The notes under the pieces are model-generated. The model was given only the letters and a program-made list of their open reading frames with translations, did not search any database and was not told the origin of the DNA. Position numbers and translations under genes: made by a program. Below, in pieces: positions 44,161 to 53,628 of a DNA stretch of 64,000 nt. This DNA comes from Flavobacteriales bacterium UBA3364 (GTDB taxonomy: Bacteria > Bacteroidota > Bacteroidia > Flavobacteriales_F > PHOS-HE28), in the NCBI GenBank assembly GCA_002360495.1, contig DEQO01000095.1, positions 3,627 to 67,626 on the forward strand, written 5' to 3'. How positions within the stretch are numbered: the first letter of the stretch is position 1; each line of letters starts with the position of its first letter.

Positions 44161-46504
44161 GACGGAATTCCTTGAGCACGTCCTCCCGGCCCTGGCGTTG
44201 TGCCTCTTCCTTCAGTTCCTTCATCGTATCAGTGGCGGTATCATTGCGTTGAGCAGGATCGGACGGCAGAAGGCGTGCGCATTCCAGGAGAAAATCAAGC
44301 GCCAATTGATCCTGTCCCTTCTGTTTCGCGATCCGATAGCGGTAGTACAAAGCCCTGTCGAAGGGGTGGATCCTGAGTGCTCGCTCGAACTCCAGATCCC
44401 CTTCGTCCAATTGACCATCCTTGAACAGGGCGATCCCCAGCACGGTCCGAGCCGTGCCCATCTCCCGGTGCTCCTCGCCAAAACTGACGGCATATGCGGC
44501 GATAGCCGCCCTCCCCTCCCGGATGGCGTTCGGATACTCTTCCATATCCAGATAGGCCGTCGCCTTGTTCTTACGCAGCAAAGCCTCATCTGCGTTGGGT
44601 AGGCTGTCATTCAACCCAACGACCCGCAATGCCAGGTCATAGTGGACCAACGCGGAGTCCGGCCGGCCGGACCAGAGGTAGGTCTTGGCGATGGAATTGT
44701 GGATGTTCATGAGAAACGGGTGCTCGGGTCCGAGCGCATCAATGGTGATGCTCCGAGCCTCTGAAAGAACCCGTAGAGCATCGATCGTCCGTTCCTGCTG
44801 GATATATACACCTCCAAGCGAGACAAGGGCACTGGCCAACCTCGGATGAACCCCACCGAGCAAGGCGCGCATACGCTCGACGACATCCGCAAGGAGTGAA
44901 CCCGCCTCCTCCCATTTCTCCAGGTCCTTCCAACAGGTTGCCCGATTCGCGTCGATCATGAGCACAGTCGGGTGATCTTCCGGAGATGATAGCAATTGCT
45001 GGTTGCGCGCTTCGGTGAGCAATTCCAGGGCCCTTTCGGAGTTCCACAGATCCGCATGATAGAGTCCCACGTTATTCAGCGCAGCGATCAGTTCAGGCGC
45101 ACCCGGCTTGTCGATGGTCTTGAGAAGCTCCAGCGATCGCTCACCCATGCTCAGCGCACTATCGAGCCTTCCCTTCTGTACATAGGCATTCGCCAGGGTC
45201 ATCCAACCGCGAGCCTCGAAACGGATATCCGGCGGGTCGGCCGATCGGGCCTGCTCCACCAATTCGGTCGCTTGCAGGAGCACCTCATCGTAGTGCCCCA
45301 TTTCGTCCAGTGCCTCTATTAAACTGAACCGCGCGAGCAAGCGGGAACTCGCATCAACTTCCGCCTTGCCGTACGCCAGATCGAGGGCCGCGCGGGCCTC
45401 TTCAAGGGCCGGCTCGTAGTCACCACGGTCCCGGAGCAGTTGCGACTTCGTCGTAAGCAGGCTAATACGGTCGTCGGATAAGGAATCGGTCGATCTTGAT
45501 CGCAGTTGAATGGCCTGATCGATCCATTGAAGACCAAGGTCGAAGCGCCCCATCAGTTTGTGTACATAAGCCCGCTCCGAGGCGAGGTGGATCCTTCTTT
45601 CCAGGTCACACTGTTCAGTCTGTTCCTCACAGATCATCGTAATACGTTCAAGCGCCGTCAGGGCATCCGCATAACGCAAGGTGGTCTGGAGCATGTCCAC
45701 CCGCAGCTCATAGGCGTCCAGTACATCCCGAATGGCCTTATCTGCCGCTGCGACCAAACGCTCACCGCGCTCCCGGTCGGTCACTGCGATCCTTAATTCA
45801 CCATCAAGTACGGCCGTATCCAGAAGCGCCATGGTCTCGCTGATACGCCCGCTCCGGAAAGCGGTCAGTGCCCGGCGGTACCGCTCAGAAGCCACATCAA
45901 GATCAACCCGGGCGAATCGCGAGGCGAGATCCATTATCTGTTCAAGGGCCGCTTCGCGTTCGATCTCGAGCACTTGCATCGCCTCCGAAAGATCCTCCGC
46001 ATGTTGATGACCGGACCGTTCAAACTCACTCAAGCGGTCGGCCAGGGAGCGCTGCGCATCCCGCAAGCGATCCAGTTCCTGTTGATGACGTCGTTCCAGT
46101 TCGCCAACGGCCACGCCGTGATACTCGAGCTGAGCGGCAGTCAATCGTTCTGGGGAAGTCATGACCACCCGTACCGACGCTTGAGCACCAACGGTGATCC
46201 GGCGCAAAGCATCAGGATCCAAGGGGATCAGACCGGTCGCGTTCACGGTCACTTGCACCTGCGCACCTGGCGGCACCTCCTTGAACTGCATAGTGAACCG
46301 GCCTTCCCTATCACTGGTCGTTGCTCTTGCCTGAGGAGCTCGGAGCGATGCGCCGACCACAGGGACTACGCGGCCAGTCTCCGCGAGGCCATTATGCAGG
46401 ACCACTACACCCATGAGGTCCAAACCTTGTGCACGGCCAGTGCCGCAAGAGAGACAGAACAGGAAGAGCAGGCCGTACCGGAACGATGCAGGATAATACA
46501 TCAT
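44153..46504 (-). CDS. Exported regulatory-domain/coiled-coil/TPR protein A (cassette gene)
   Basis: 783-residue exported protein: signal peptide (MMYYPASFRYGLLFLFCLSC), a carboxypeptidase-regulatory-like domain (GVVVLHNGLAETGRVVPVV, ASLRAPQARATTSDREGRFT), coiled coil (residues ~130-200, ELERRHQQELDRLRDAQRSL), then TPRs of the long type (AYVHKLMGRFDLGLQWIDQA, ALEEARAALDLAYG). Ends with the shared tail REDVLKEFRLE. It is the most divergent of the six paralogues at the N-terminus (MGVVVLHN instead of GTxxIQNSxYETG). The gene sits between two copies of a 255-bp direct repeat, so it looks like a recently gained cassette. Confidence 0.83.
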   Translation of the reverse strand: MMYYPASFRYGLLFLFCLSCGTGRAQGLDLMGVVVLHNGLAETGRVVPVVGASLRAPQARATTSDREGRFTMQFKEVPPGAQVQVTVNATGLIPLDPDALRRITVGAQASVRVVMTSPERLTAAQLEYHGVAVGELERRHQQELDRLRDAQRSLADRLSEFERSGHQHAEDLSEAMQVLEIEREAALEQIMDLASRFARVDLDVASERYRRALTAFRSGRISETMALLDTAVLDGELRIAVTDRERGERLVAAADKAIRDVLDAYELRVDMLQTTLRYADALTALERITMICEEQTEQCDLERRIHLASERAYVHKLMGRFDLGLQWIDQAIQLRSRSTDSLSDDRISLLTTKSQLLRDRGDYEPALEEARAALDLAYGKAEVDASSRLLARFSLIEALDEMGHYDEVLLQATELVEQARSADPPDIRFEARGWMTLANAYVQKGRLDSALSMGERSLELLKTIDKPGAPELIAALNNVGLYHADLWNSERALELLTEARNQQLLSSPEDHPTVLMIDANRATCWKDLEKWEEAGSLLADVVERMRALLGGVHPRLASALVSLGGVYIQQERTIDALRVLSEARSITIDALGPEHPFLMNIHNSIAKTYLWSGRPDSALVHYDLALRVVGLNDSLPNADEALLRKNKATAYLDMEEYPNAIREGRAAIAAYAVSFGEEHREMGTARTVLGIALFKDGQLDEGDLEFERALRIHPFDRALYYRYRIAKQKGQDQLALDFLLECARLLPSDPAQRNDTATDTMKELKEEAQRQGREDVLKEFRLE

Positions 46505-46528
46505 GGTTGGGCGGATGATTACGCGACC

Positions 46529-46536
46529 TGAATTTA
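46529..46536 (-). promoter_or_regulatory. Possible -7-like element before TPR gene A
   Basis: TAAATTCA on the minus strand, a 6/8 match to TAnnTTTG in a locally AT-rich stretch, 24 nt before the ATG. Weak; it could give the cassette gene its own promoter. Confidence 0.25.
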
Positions 46537-46571
46537 AGTGTATACCCCGTATCCAGGCCCTCGCCGTAGAA

Positions 46572-46859
46572 CTACCGAATAAGGCGCAAGCCCTTGGGGC
46601 TATCCCAGGCCTTGAGCCTCGAAGTCCCCGCTCCGCTCGGTGTGGCCCCGACCAAGGGCTCGCGCATACTGCCGCTCAACAGCCGGCGTACTTCGATCCC
46701 GATGGGCCAAGGGAAGTTGCGGATGATCTGATCACCCAGGAGCCGGATGTCGATGTCCCCTTCATCGTCCCCCAGATCCGCGATCGCGGCCAACTGCGGC
46801 CGGTGTACGGCCATGGCCTTGAAGACCTGTTGGGCGAGCGCATCATTCAAGGTGTTCAT
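46572..46859 (-). pseudogene. Truncated copy of the nSTAND1-partner gene
   Basis: Starts at ATG 46859 with the first 68 codons of the partner protein (MNTLNDALAQQVFKAM, RPQLAAIADLGDDEGD, up to SGSMREP), one conservative change (Leu to Ile) in this stretch. At 46656 homology to the intact gene ends abruptly and the frame continues with an unrelated tail (LVGATPSGAGTSRLKAW) to TAG at 46572. Lacks the remaining ~275 residues, so it is almost certainly non-functional. It is the scar of the duplication that carries TPR gene A. Confidence 0.85.
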
Positions 46860-46910
46860 GGAATGGTGGAGACTGAGAACAAGGTAGCGAAAGGGATGCC
46901 GATCATTCCA
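46656..46910 (-). repeat. 255-bp direct repeat, copy 2
   Basis: Same sequence as 43906-44160 apart from about 7 mismatches; covers 68 codons of the truncated partner copy, the intergenic gap and the stop of TPR gene B. Confidence 0.92.
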
Positions 46911-49611
46911 AGCCGAATTCCTGCAAAAGGTCCTTCCGATCCAACTCACGCGCCAGCATGTCCACAGCGGCCCGTGCCTCCTCCCCTTGCTTGACGAACG
47001 GTGATGGTTCCGAAGCCCGCAACCGCAAGCAATTCGCGCCGTGGTCCAATGCTTTGGTGCGTTCGTTGGACTGCATGGCAATGAGGTGTGCGTACCAGTA
47101 CATGTAACTCGCCGGGGCGGTGGCGATGGCCAGTTCGATCTCCTTGGAGGCCGGCTCATACGCCCCACTATCGTACAGCGTCTTCGCCAACGCCGCATGC
47201 CCGAATCCAAGGCGACCCTTGGCCGCCGGTATCCGTTCGATGAGCTCCAAGGCTTCATGGTGAACGGTGATGGCCCGCTCATACTCCTTGTTCGCTGCCA
47301 GGATCTGTGCAAAGCGGATATACCAATCGACCATCAGCGCGCTCTCTGCATCGGGGCCCGTCCGCATGGTGGCGATCCCTTCCTCGGCCATGCGCACTGC
47401 TTCGGCACCACGCCCGGCCCGTGCCCGGTAAAGCGCTGCGCTTTGTCTGGTGACGACCGTCTGCAAATTTCCGGCCCCGAACGTTGCTGCATAAGCGGTG
47501 TAAGCGAGGTCCAGATAGTGGACCGCACTGTCGAGCACATCGGTGCGCGTGTTGATCACACCCATGCTCTGGTACACGTTCGCTACATCGGGATGCTGGT
47601 TCCCGACGATCGGGACGAGGATCGCAAGGGCACGCCGATCCATGGCCATGGCCTCATCGTACGAACCGCCCTGGCTCAACGCCGTAGCCATGTTACCGTA
47701 GAGCAAGCCCACGGCATGGTTCTCCTCACCGATGGAATTTCTCCAGATCCCCAATGCACGCCTGTAATACACCAAAGCGCTGTCGCGCATGCCCATGCGC
47801 CAGAAGTTGACACCGATCGTATTGTATCCGCTTGCGGTATTCTGGTGACCCGGACCGTAGAGTTGGACAGCCATTTCCACGGCCGCGCGCATGTGCGTCC
47901 CGGCTTCCGGGAAACGTCGGGCCTGGCCCAGCAGCTCGCCCATCATGAGGTGTGACTCGGCACGATCGGTCGTGACCTCACCAGGTGCAGCAGGATCCTC
48001 CTGCAGGCAGTACGTGAACTCGGCGATGGCACCATCCACATCGCCCATGGCCTGGAGTTCCTTTCCGATGATCCCATGGGTGTGCTTGATCATGGGATGC
48101 ATCGGGTCCATGGTACGTGATCGGATGGTCAAGGCTTGTCGAGCAGCATCCAAGGCCTCCTTGAATTTACCCTGGGAGGACAAGATCCCGTTGAGCATTT
48201 CGTACGCACTGGCCAACCGTGGATCGTCGGGTGACAAGCTTGCCTCAGCAAGGCGAAGACCACGTTCCACATGCACGAAAGCGCTGTCGTATGCACCCGT
48301 GAGCATCAGTGAATGCCCAATGCTCGTTTCCACCTGCGATCGCCGAGCGCCGTTCGGATCCGTTCCGGTCAGCAACAACGCGGACCGGAATTCAGTGAGC
48401 GCCTGTTCCGCACCACCGATCTTGTTGAGCAGTGCACCCTTGGTCATGTGGACCTGAAAGACCAGTTCCGGCTCGTTGGAGGCATCCTCCGCTAGGACGA
48501 ACAACGCCGAGTCGGCATGGGCGATCCCCGCTGCATACCGAGACGCGTCCAGCAGAATGGTCGCCAGTTCGAGATGCAGCGATGCCAACATGCGGCGCGG
48601 AACGGAAGGCACGGACCTCGCCAATTGCAGCGCTTCATGGACCCTGGCGATCGCCCCGTTGCGGTCACCCCCGCTATTGAGATCGACGGCGACATGGAGC
48701 AGCGCTTCCGCTTCATCCTGCGCGTCGAAAAGATCGGCCTGCTCCCGTACGATGCGCAAGATCTCCTGGTGTGCTGTGAGCATACCCCGGTGATCGAAGC
48801 GCGTACCGAGTACTTGGGCCTTTAGCTGATATCCGTCCACGACCTGTCGGATCGCAACACCGGCGCGTTCCATCAGTTCCGTGCCCGTCGCACGTTGATC
48901 CACGGCGAGCGCCATGTCCGCGTCCAATTCGGTGGGATCCAGCAACACGAGCACATCATCCATATCGCCGCGCAGCATGGCCTCATGTGCTCTCCGGTAC
49001 CGATCCGAAGCAAGGTCGAGATCCACCAAGGCAAGATCGTGGGCCATGGCACTGATCTGTTCCATTGCACGTTCACGTTGCAGCTCCAACTGCTCCATGG
49101 CGGCATGGAGGGTTGACACACTATCCTTTGCCTCGGCATTGAACCGTGCAAGTCGTTGGGTGAGCAATAGTGTCGTATCCCGCAACGCACTGAGGCCACG
49201 CTGGAAGCTCCGTTGCACGCTCTCCTGGCCAACGGCGTAGTACTTGGCCTGCATTTCAGCAAGCTGCTCCGGGTCGGCCATCACGACCATGAGTTCGGGA
49301 ATGCGACCCAGCACAACATGATCGACCTCCTTGTTGTTCACCACCACCAGGCCGGGCTTCGCAATGGTGAAGCGGACGGCATCCCCGTTCTCCACACCGA
49401 CGAACTCCATCTTGAATGCGCCGTTCACATCGGAAGAGACCGCCTTGGCGAACGGCGCGCGGATGCTGGCCCCGCTAACGAACTGGCGCGCCCCTGTCTC
49501 GTACTTGCTGTTCTGGATGGCGATGGTACCAGGAAGGGAGATGCTCTGGCCAAAGACACCTTGCAGCGCAACCACACCGCACCAAATGATGGAGTTTCGC
49601 AGGCTCACCAT
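46903..49611 (-). CDS. Exported regulatory-domain/coiled-coil/TPR protein B
   Basis: 902-residue protein. Start chosen at ATG 49611 (MVSLRNSIIWCGVVALQGVF signal peptide, cleavage near FGQ); an upstream in-frame start would overlap gene C. Next comes SLPGTIAIQNSKYETGARQF with ASIRAPFAKAVSSD, the shared N-terminal domain, then MADPEQLAEMQAKYYAVGQE, coiled coil and a long TPR array (HEALQLARSVPSVPRRM, DALEGAMVDL-like repeats). Tail: ARELDRKDLLQEFGLE. Gene C stops 1 nt before this start. Followed by the truncated partner copy, then the cassette gene A. Confidence 0.84.
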   Translation of the reverse strand: MVSLRNSIIWCGVVALQGVFGQSISLPGTIAIQNSKYETGARQFVSGASIRAPFAKAVSSDVNGAFKMEFVGVENGDAVRFTIAKPGLVVVNNKEVDHVVLGRIPELMVVMADPEQLAEMQAKYYAVGQESVQRSFQRGLSALRDTTLLLTQRLARFNAEAKDSVSTLHAAMEQLELQRERAMEQISAMAHDLALVDLDLASDRYRRAHEAMLRGDMDDVLVLLDPTELDADMALAVDQRATGTELMERAGVAIRQVVDGYQLKAQVLGTRFDHRGMLTAHQEILRIVREQADLFDAQDEAEALLHVAVDLNSGGDRNGAIARVHEALQLARSVPSVPRRMLASLHLELATILLDASRYAAGIAHADSALFVLAEDASNEPELVFQVHMTKGALLNKIGGAEQALTEFRSALLLTGTDPNGARRSQVETSIGHSLMLTGAYDSAFVHVERGLRLAEASLSPDDPRLASAYEMLNGILSSQGKFKEALDAARQALTIRSRTMDPMHPMIKHTHGIIGKELQAMGDVDGAIAEFTYCLQEDPAAPGEVTTDRAESHLMMGELLGQARRFPEAGTHMRAAVEMAVQLYGPGHQNTASGYNTIGVNFWRMGMRDSALVYYRRALGIWRNSIGEENHAVGLLYGNMATALSQGGSYDEAMAMDRRALAILVPIVGNQHPDVANVYQSMGVINTRTDVLDSAVHYLDLAYTAYAATFGAGNLQTVVTRQSAALYRARAGRGAEAVRMAEEGIATMRTGPDAESALMVDWYIRFAQILAANKEYERAITVHHEALELIERIPAAKGRLGFGHAALAKTLYDSGAYEPASKEIELAIATAPASYMYWYAHLIAMQSNERTKALDHGANCLRLRASEPSPFVKQGEEARAAVDMLARELDRKDLLQEFGLE

Positions 49612-49612
49612 C

Positions 49613-51073
49613 TTACCGTAGGTCGAATTCCTGAAGTAGGTCTTCCCGTTCCAGCCGTGTCGCAAGGGTACGCATCGCTTCCAGTGCTTCGGTCCTTCGC
49701 CATGGAAGCGTACGAGGATCATTGGCCTGCAACCGAAGCGACGATGCCAGATGCTCCACTGCACGCGACCGCTTGTTGCGCCGGGCGTACTCCTTGTATT
49801 TGATCCAATGCGCCTCTGCGTTGGGCTTCAATGCCAGACTGGAATCCGCATGGGCCCGTCCGATGACACGGTCCCGTAGCTGCAACAGGACCCGTGCGAG
49901 GTGGGCATGTGCGGTGGCTTGTTGAAGTGTGTCATGATCCACACGGGCGGTATCCAACATAGCTTGGAACGTGTCGCGGGCCTTCCTCTCATCACCCGTT
50001 CGCTCCAGGACCAGACCTCTATCGCCGAGCAGGCGCGCGGACCAAGCCCGGTCCGTAGGTGGATGTAGTTGCACGGAAATGGAAGCGCTATCGACGGCTA
50101 AAAGCAGATCGTGCGATCCGGTACTATCGCGCTGGAGCCAGACCGCACGGTCCAATGCATCCAGCTTTTCCTCATCCCAACCCTTCGCCTGTCGCAAATG
50201 GACGCGTGTTAGTTGCAGGAGTTGATCGAAAGCTCCGGCATGGTCGCCACTGGCGAGTAGCGCATCAGCCCGCAACTTGTAGCTACCGGCTGTCACGCTG
50301 ATCACGGTATCGGCCTCGGCGACCATGCGTTTGCCCTTGGCTTTTTCCCTGGCCGCTTTTTGGTATTCCTCTTGCAACCGCTCCTCGTTCAGGACGATGA
50401 GGACGCTGTCGATCTCGCCCCGTTCGAACAACTTATAGGCCTGGATGTAGAGTTCGCTGGCGCCATCAAGGTCCACCGTAGCGAATTCATTGGCCAATTC
50501 CTGCGCACGCGAAAGAGCCTGGTCGCGTTGCTTGGTGAGCAGTTCGATGGCTTCATTCATGTCCGCGACCTTGGCGCCGAACTCCGCCTCCAACGCGGCG
50601 AGGCGCTCCTTTAGCGAACGTTGCTCCGAACGCAATGAATCCATGCGGACCTTGAAGCTTTTCCCGATGCTGGTGGTGGCGATGTTGTAGAACTTCATCT
50701 GCGCCTCGGCCAGCTTGTCGGGATCGGCCATGACCACCACGAGCGGATCCTTGCGTCCCACGATGACCTGGTCCATTTCGCGAACGTTCACCACGGTAAG
50801 CGAGGCGTGCGAGACACTGAGCCGGACCGGTGTGCCGAACTTGACCCCATTGAATTCCAGTGCGAACTGGCCTTGTTTGTCCGTGGTGGTGGCCTTGGCG
50901 AAAGAAGCTCGGATGCTGGCCCCCTTAACATACTGGCGCTTGCCCGTTTCATACTGGCTGTTCTGGATGGCGACGGTGCCTGTGAGGGGGATGGATTGCG
51001 AAAAGGCCGGATCGACCATCACCCAAGTCACGGGGATGATCATCCACCTGAGCGATGCCAGAAAACACTTCAT
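49613..51073 (-). CDS. Exported regulatory-domain/coiled-coil protein C (shortest paralogue)
   Basis: 486-residue member. The ATG at 51073 (MKCFLASLRWMIIPVTWVM signal peptide) matches its siblings; an ATG at 51175, which overlaps the stop of gene D as ATGA, would add 34 Pro/Gly-rich residues ahead of the signal peptide and is the alternative. Shared domain SIPLTGTVAIQNSQYETGKR and MADPDKLAEAQMKFYNIATT, coiled coil (RSLKERLAALEAEFGAKVAD), then few TPR-like helices. It lacks the long array of its siblings. Tail: LATRLEREDLLQEFDLR. Confidence 0.8.
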   Translation of the reverse strand: MKCFLASLRWMIIPVTWVMVDPAFSQSIPLTGTVAIQNSQYETGKRQYVKGASIRASFAKATTTDKQGQFALEFNGVKFGTPVRLSVSHASLTVVNVREMDQVIVGRKDPLVVVMADPDKLAEAQMKFYNIATTSIGKSFKVRMDSLRSEQRSLKERLAALEAEFGAKVADMNEAIELLTKQRDQALSRAQELANEFATVDLDGASELYIQAYKLFERGEIDSVLIVLNEERLQEEYQKAAREKAKGKRMVAEADTVISVTAGSYKLRADALLASGDHAGAFDQLLQLTRVHLRQAKGWDEEKLDALDRAVWLQRDSTGSHDLLLAVDSASISVQLHPPTDRAWSARLLGDRGLVLERTGDERKARDTFQAMLDTARVDHDTLQQATAHAHLARVLLQLRDRVIGRAHADSSLALKPNAEAHWIKYKEYARRNKRSRAVEHLASSLRLQANDPRTLPWRRTEALEAMRTLATRLEREDLLQEFDLR

Positions 51074-51171
51074 CCGTGGATGATCCACGAAAGGAAGCAA
51101 CCTGAGCCGGTTCCCTGGCGATCCCCCAGGAGGCCAGGGATCGTTCCCACCGCCAGGCAATGTCGCACGCA

Positions 51172-53628
51172 TCATAGGTCGTACTTCTTGATCAAGTCAG
51201 TCCGTCCCGTCCGTTGCGCCACCGCACGCAGAGCACGCTCCAACTCATCCCTGCCGACACGCCCTTCATCCGCCTTCGTTCCAAGAGTCTCCATGCATTC
51301 AACTAGGTATTCAAGCGATGCCGCATCGTCCTTCGCCAAGAGGTGGAGTATCCACGAAGCGTGCACGTTCGGAGCAATGGAAAGAGCCTCGTGCGCGTAC
51401 GCCTCGGCCTGTTGTTCTTCACCTGTCGCCAACAGGCACATCGCGAGGGATGCCTTGCGTGGGGCCAGGCTCGGATGCGCCTTGCCGTCCGACTGCTCGC
51501 CGATGCTGATCGCCCGTTCGAAGTGCTCTCGTGCTTGTGTGGTATCGCCCGCGAGTATCAGGGCATTGCCGATGTTCTCCTCCGTATGACCAAGGTCCGC
51601 ATGGGTGGGTCCAAGGACCGCCGCTTCGATCGCCTGAGCACGACGCAAGTAGTACAGCGCCGAATCAGCATTCCCCAGGTGTATCCATTGGATGCCCAAG
51701 CCTCCAAGTGCTTCGGCCACGGCGTCATGCTCTTCACCATGCGTCGCTACCCTGATCCGAAGGCTCTCCCGGTAGGCTGCCAAGGCCTCTTCATGCGCTC
51801 CACGTTCACCAAGCGAACTTGCCTTGTTCGCCAGGACGGTCGCAACGTATGGGTGATCCGGCCCCAGTTCATGCGTGAAGATGCGTAGTGCATTCTCGTA
51901 ATGTGGCAGGGCTTCGTCCCGTCGACGTAGGTCATCCAGTTTTGAGGCGATGTTGTTATGGGAGATCCCCACAGCGAAATGATCGGGTCCTAGTAGGGCA
52001 AGCTGGATGTCCATCGCCTCGCGGTAGTTGGCCAATGCGCCTTCGTCATCGCCCATCCGGCTGCGCACGCGGCCGATGTTATTGATCGTGGCCGCCGTAG
52101 CGGTATGCTGCCGCCCATAGAGCCGCTCCTCCAGGACAAGGCAGGAGTCGTGGTACAGGAGTGCCTGGGGATAGTCTCCCAACTCATCGCACACATAACC
52201 AAGGTTGCCTAGGACCACGGTGAGGTCCACGCCTTTGATCCCGTTCGCGATGAGCCTTCTGCGCTGCGCCAGGCTCCGCTGGTAGATGGCATACGCTTCC
52301 TTGTAACGACCGAGGTAGTCCATCCTGTACCCGAGCGAATTGGTCAAGGCGGCCTCTTCCACGGTCCCTGATCGACCGGTCTCTTGTATGATCATCAATG
52401 CTTTTTCGGTATAGACCAGCGCTGAATCATACTGGCCCAGTGCACTGAAGACATTACCGATGCCCGAAAGCGGCTCGATAAGCCCGGAGCGGTCGGTCGC
52501 TTCTGTGCGTCGGCGAAGCTTCAGTGCTTCGCGGTACAGTTCCATGGCCTCTTCAGGGCGTCCCTCGTCCTCGCGGAGGATAGCGATCTCGAGGATGGTC
52601 TGAACGGCCTCCGGATGTTCCCGCCCGAATGTCCGTTGGACCAGGTGAAGAGCGCTATCCAACGAAGCGTTGGCCGCAGGCAATCGGGCCATGCGCACCT
52701 GCATCGATCCGAACGCGCGCAAGAACAGCGCTCTATCCAAAATGGAGAACGCATCCGGTTGCTCCCGCTGAATGGTGTCCATTCGAGAAAGGACGGTCAA
52801 AGCGGCGCTCAGGTCCAGCGATAGACGCAGCACATCGGACTTCAGTCGGTACGCTGCGAACACTTCCCGGATACTCTTGTTCGCATTCTCCACGAGTCGA
52901 TCACCCTTCGCGCGTTGGTCCTGTGCGCTCCCCAACGACCTTTCCAGCTTCTCCGCGCTGAGGATCGAGAGTACACTGTCCATCGCACCGCGCTGCATGG
53001 CGCCATAGGCAGAACGGTATTCCGCGCTGGAGCGATCAAGGTCGACCGTGGCCAGCATGCGTGCAAGGTCCTGCACCTGTTGCAAGGCCGCTTCACGTTG
53101 CAAGGCGAGTGCTTCCAGTGCTTCACCCAGGGTGGAGATCGAATCCGCGAGCAGCAGGTTGACCTCCTTGATACGGTCTGAAACAGCCAACCCTTCGTTC
53201 TGCAACCGGCGAGACCGTTCTTCGAACGTACGCATGACCTGCTCGGTGGAAACGTGATAGAAACGTTCCTGCACCGCAGCGAGTCGCTCAGGGTCGGCCA
53301 TGATCACCTCCAGCGATGGACCGCCGAGTACGGCAGCCTCCAGGTCGGACCGGTTCACGACCTCGAGGCCGGGTTTCTCCACTGAGACACGCACCGGTGC
53401 ACCCGTAGAAACACCTGAGAAGTTGAGGATGAATGTACCATCCTTATCCGATGATACTGCTTTCGCGAAAGGTGCGCGCACGCTGGCATCGCTCACGTAG
53501 ACCTTCTTGCCGGTCTCGTAGGCGCTGTTCTGGATGGTGATGGTGCCCGTTAAGGAGACCGCTTGACCCCTGACCATTCCATGCACAGACAGCAGGAACA
53601 GCAGCAACATTGTAGGCAGCAAGTTCAT
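51172..53628 (-). CDS. Exported regulatory-domain/coiled-coil/TPR protein D
   Basis: 818-residue member with a clean signal peptide MNLLPTMLLLFLLSVHGMVRGQ and the shared SLTGTITIQNSAYETGKKVY, SDASVRAPFAKAVSSD, MADPERLAAVQERFYHV. The TPR part contains several canonical TPR_12-type repeats of kinesin-light-chain style (LGPDHPYVATVLANKASSLG, LGRYKEAYAIYQRSLAQRR, MGDDEGALANYREAMDIQ). Tail is slightly divergent: AQRTGRTDLIKKYDL. Start ATG overlaps the stop of gene E by 4 bp, stop overlaps a possible start of gene C. Confidence 0.85.
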   Translation of the reverse strand: MNLLPTMLLLFLLSVHGMVRGQAVSLTGTITIQNSAYETGKKVYVSDASVRAPFAKAVSSDKDGTFILNFSGVSTGAPVRVSVEKPGLEVVNRSDLEAAVLGGPSLEVIMADPERLAAVQERFYHVSTEQVMRTFEERSRRLQNEGLAVSDRIKEVNLLLADSISTLGEALEALALQREAALQQVQDLARMLATVDLDRSSAEYRSAYGAMQRGAMDSVLSILSAEKLERSLGSAQDQRAKGDRLVENANKSIREVFAAYRLKSDVLRLSLDLSAALTVLSRMDTIQREQPDAFSILDRALFLRAFGSMQVRMARLPAANASLDSALHLVQRTFGREHPEAVQTILEIAILREDEGRPEEAMELYREALKLRRRTEATDRSGLIEPLSGIGNVFSALGQYDSALVYTEKALMIIQETGRSGTVEEAALTNSLGYRMDYLGRYKEAYAIYQRSLAQRRRLIANGIKGVDLTVVLGNLGYVCDELGDYPQALLYHDSCLVLEERLYGRQHTATAATINNIGRVRSRMGDDEGALANYREAMDIQLALLGPDHFAVGISHNNIASKLDDLRRRDEALPHYENALRIFTHELGPDHPYVATVLANKASSLGERGAHEEALAAYRESLRIRVATHGEEHDAVAEALGGLGIQWIHLGNADSALYYLRRAQAIEAAVLGPTHADLGHTEENIGNALILAGDTTQAREHFERAISIGEQSDGKAHPSLAPRKASLAMCLLATGEEQQAEAYAHEALSIAPNVHASWILHLLAKDDAASLEYLVECMETLGTKADEGRVGRDELERALRAVAQRTGRTDLIKKYDL

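Noticed and set aside
46572..47312. Reading the whole open frame as one 246-residue protein
   Set aside because: The first half is out-of-frame sequence of TPR gene B; only the part from ATG 46859 onward matches the partner protein, so I call a truncated copy instead.
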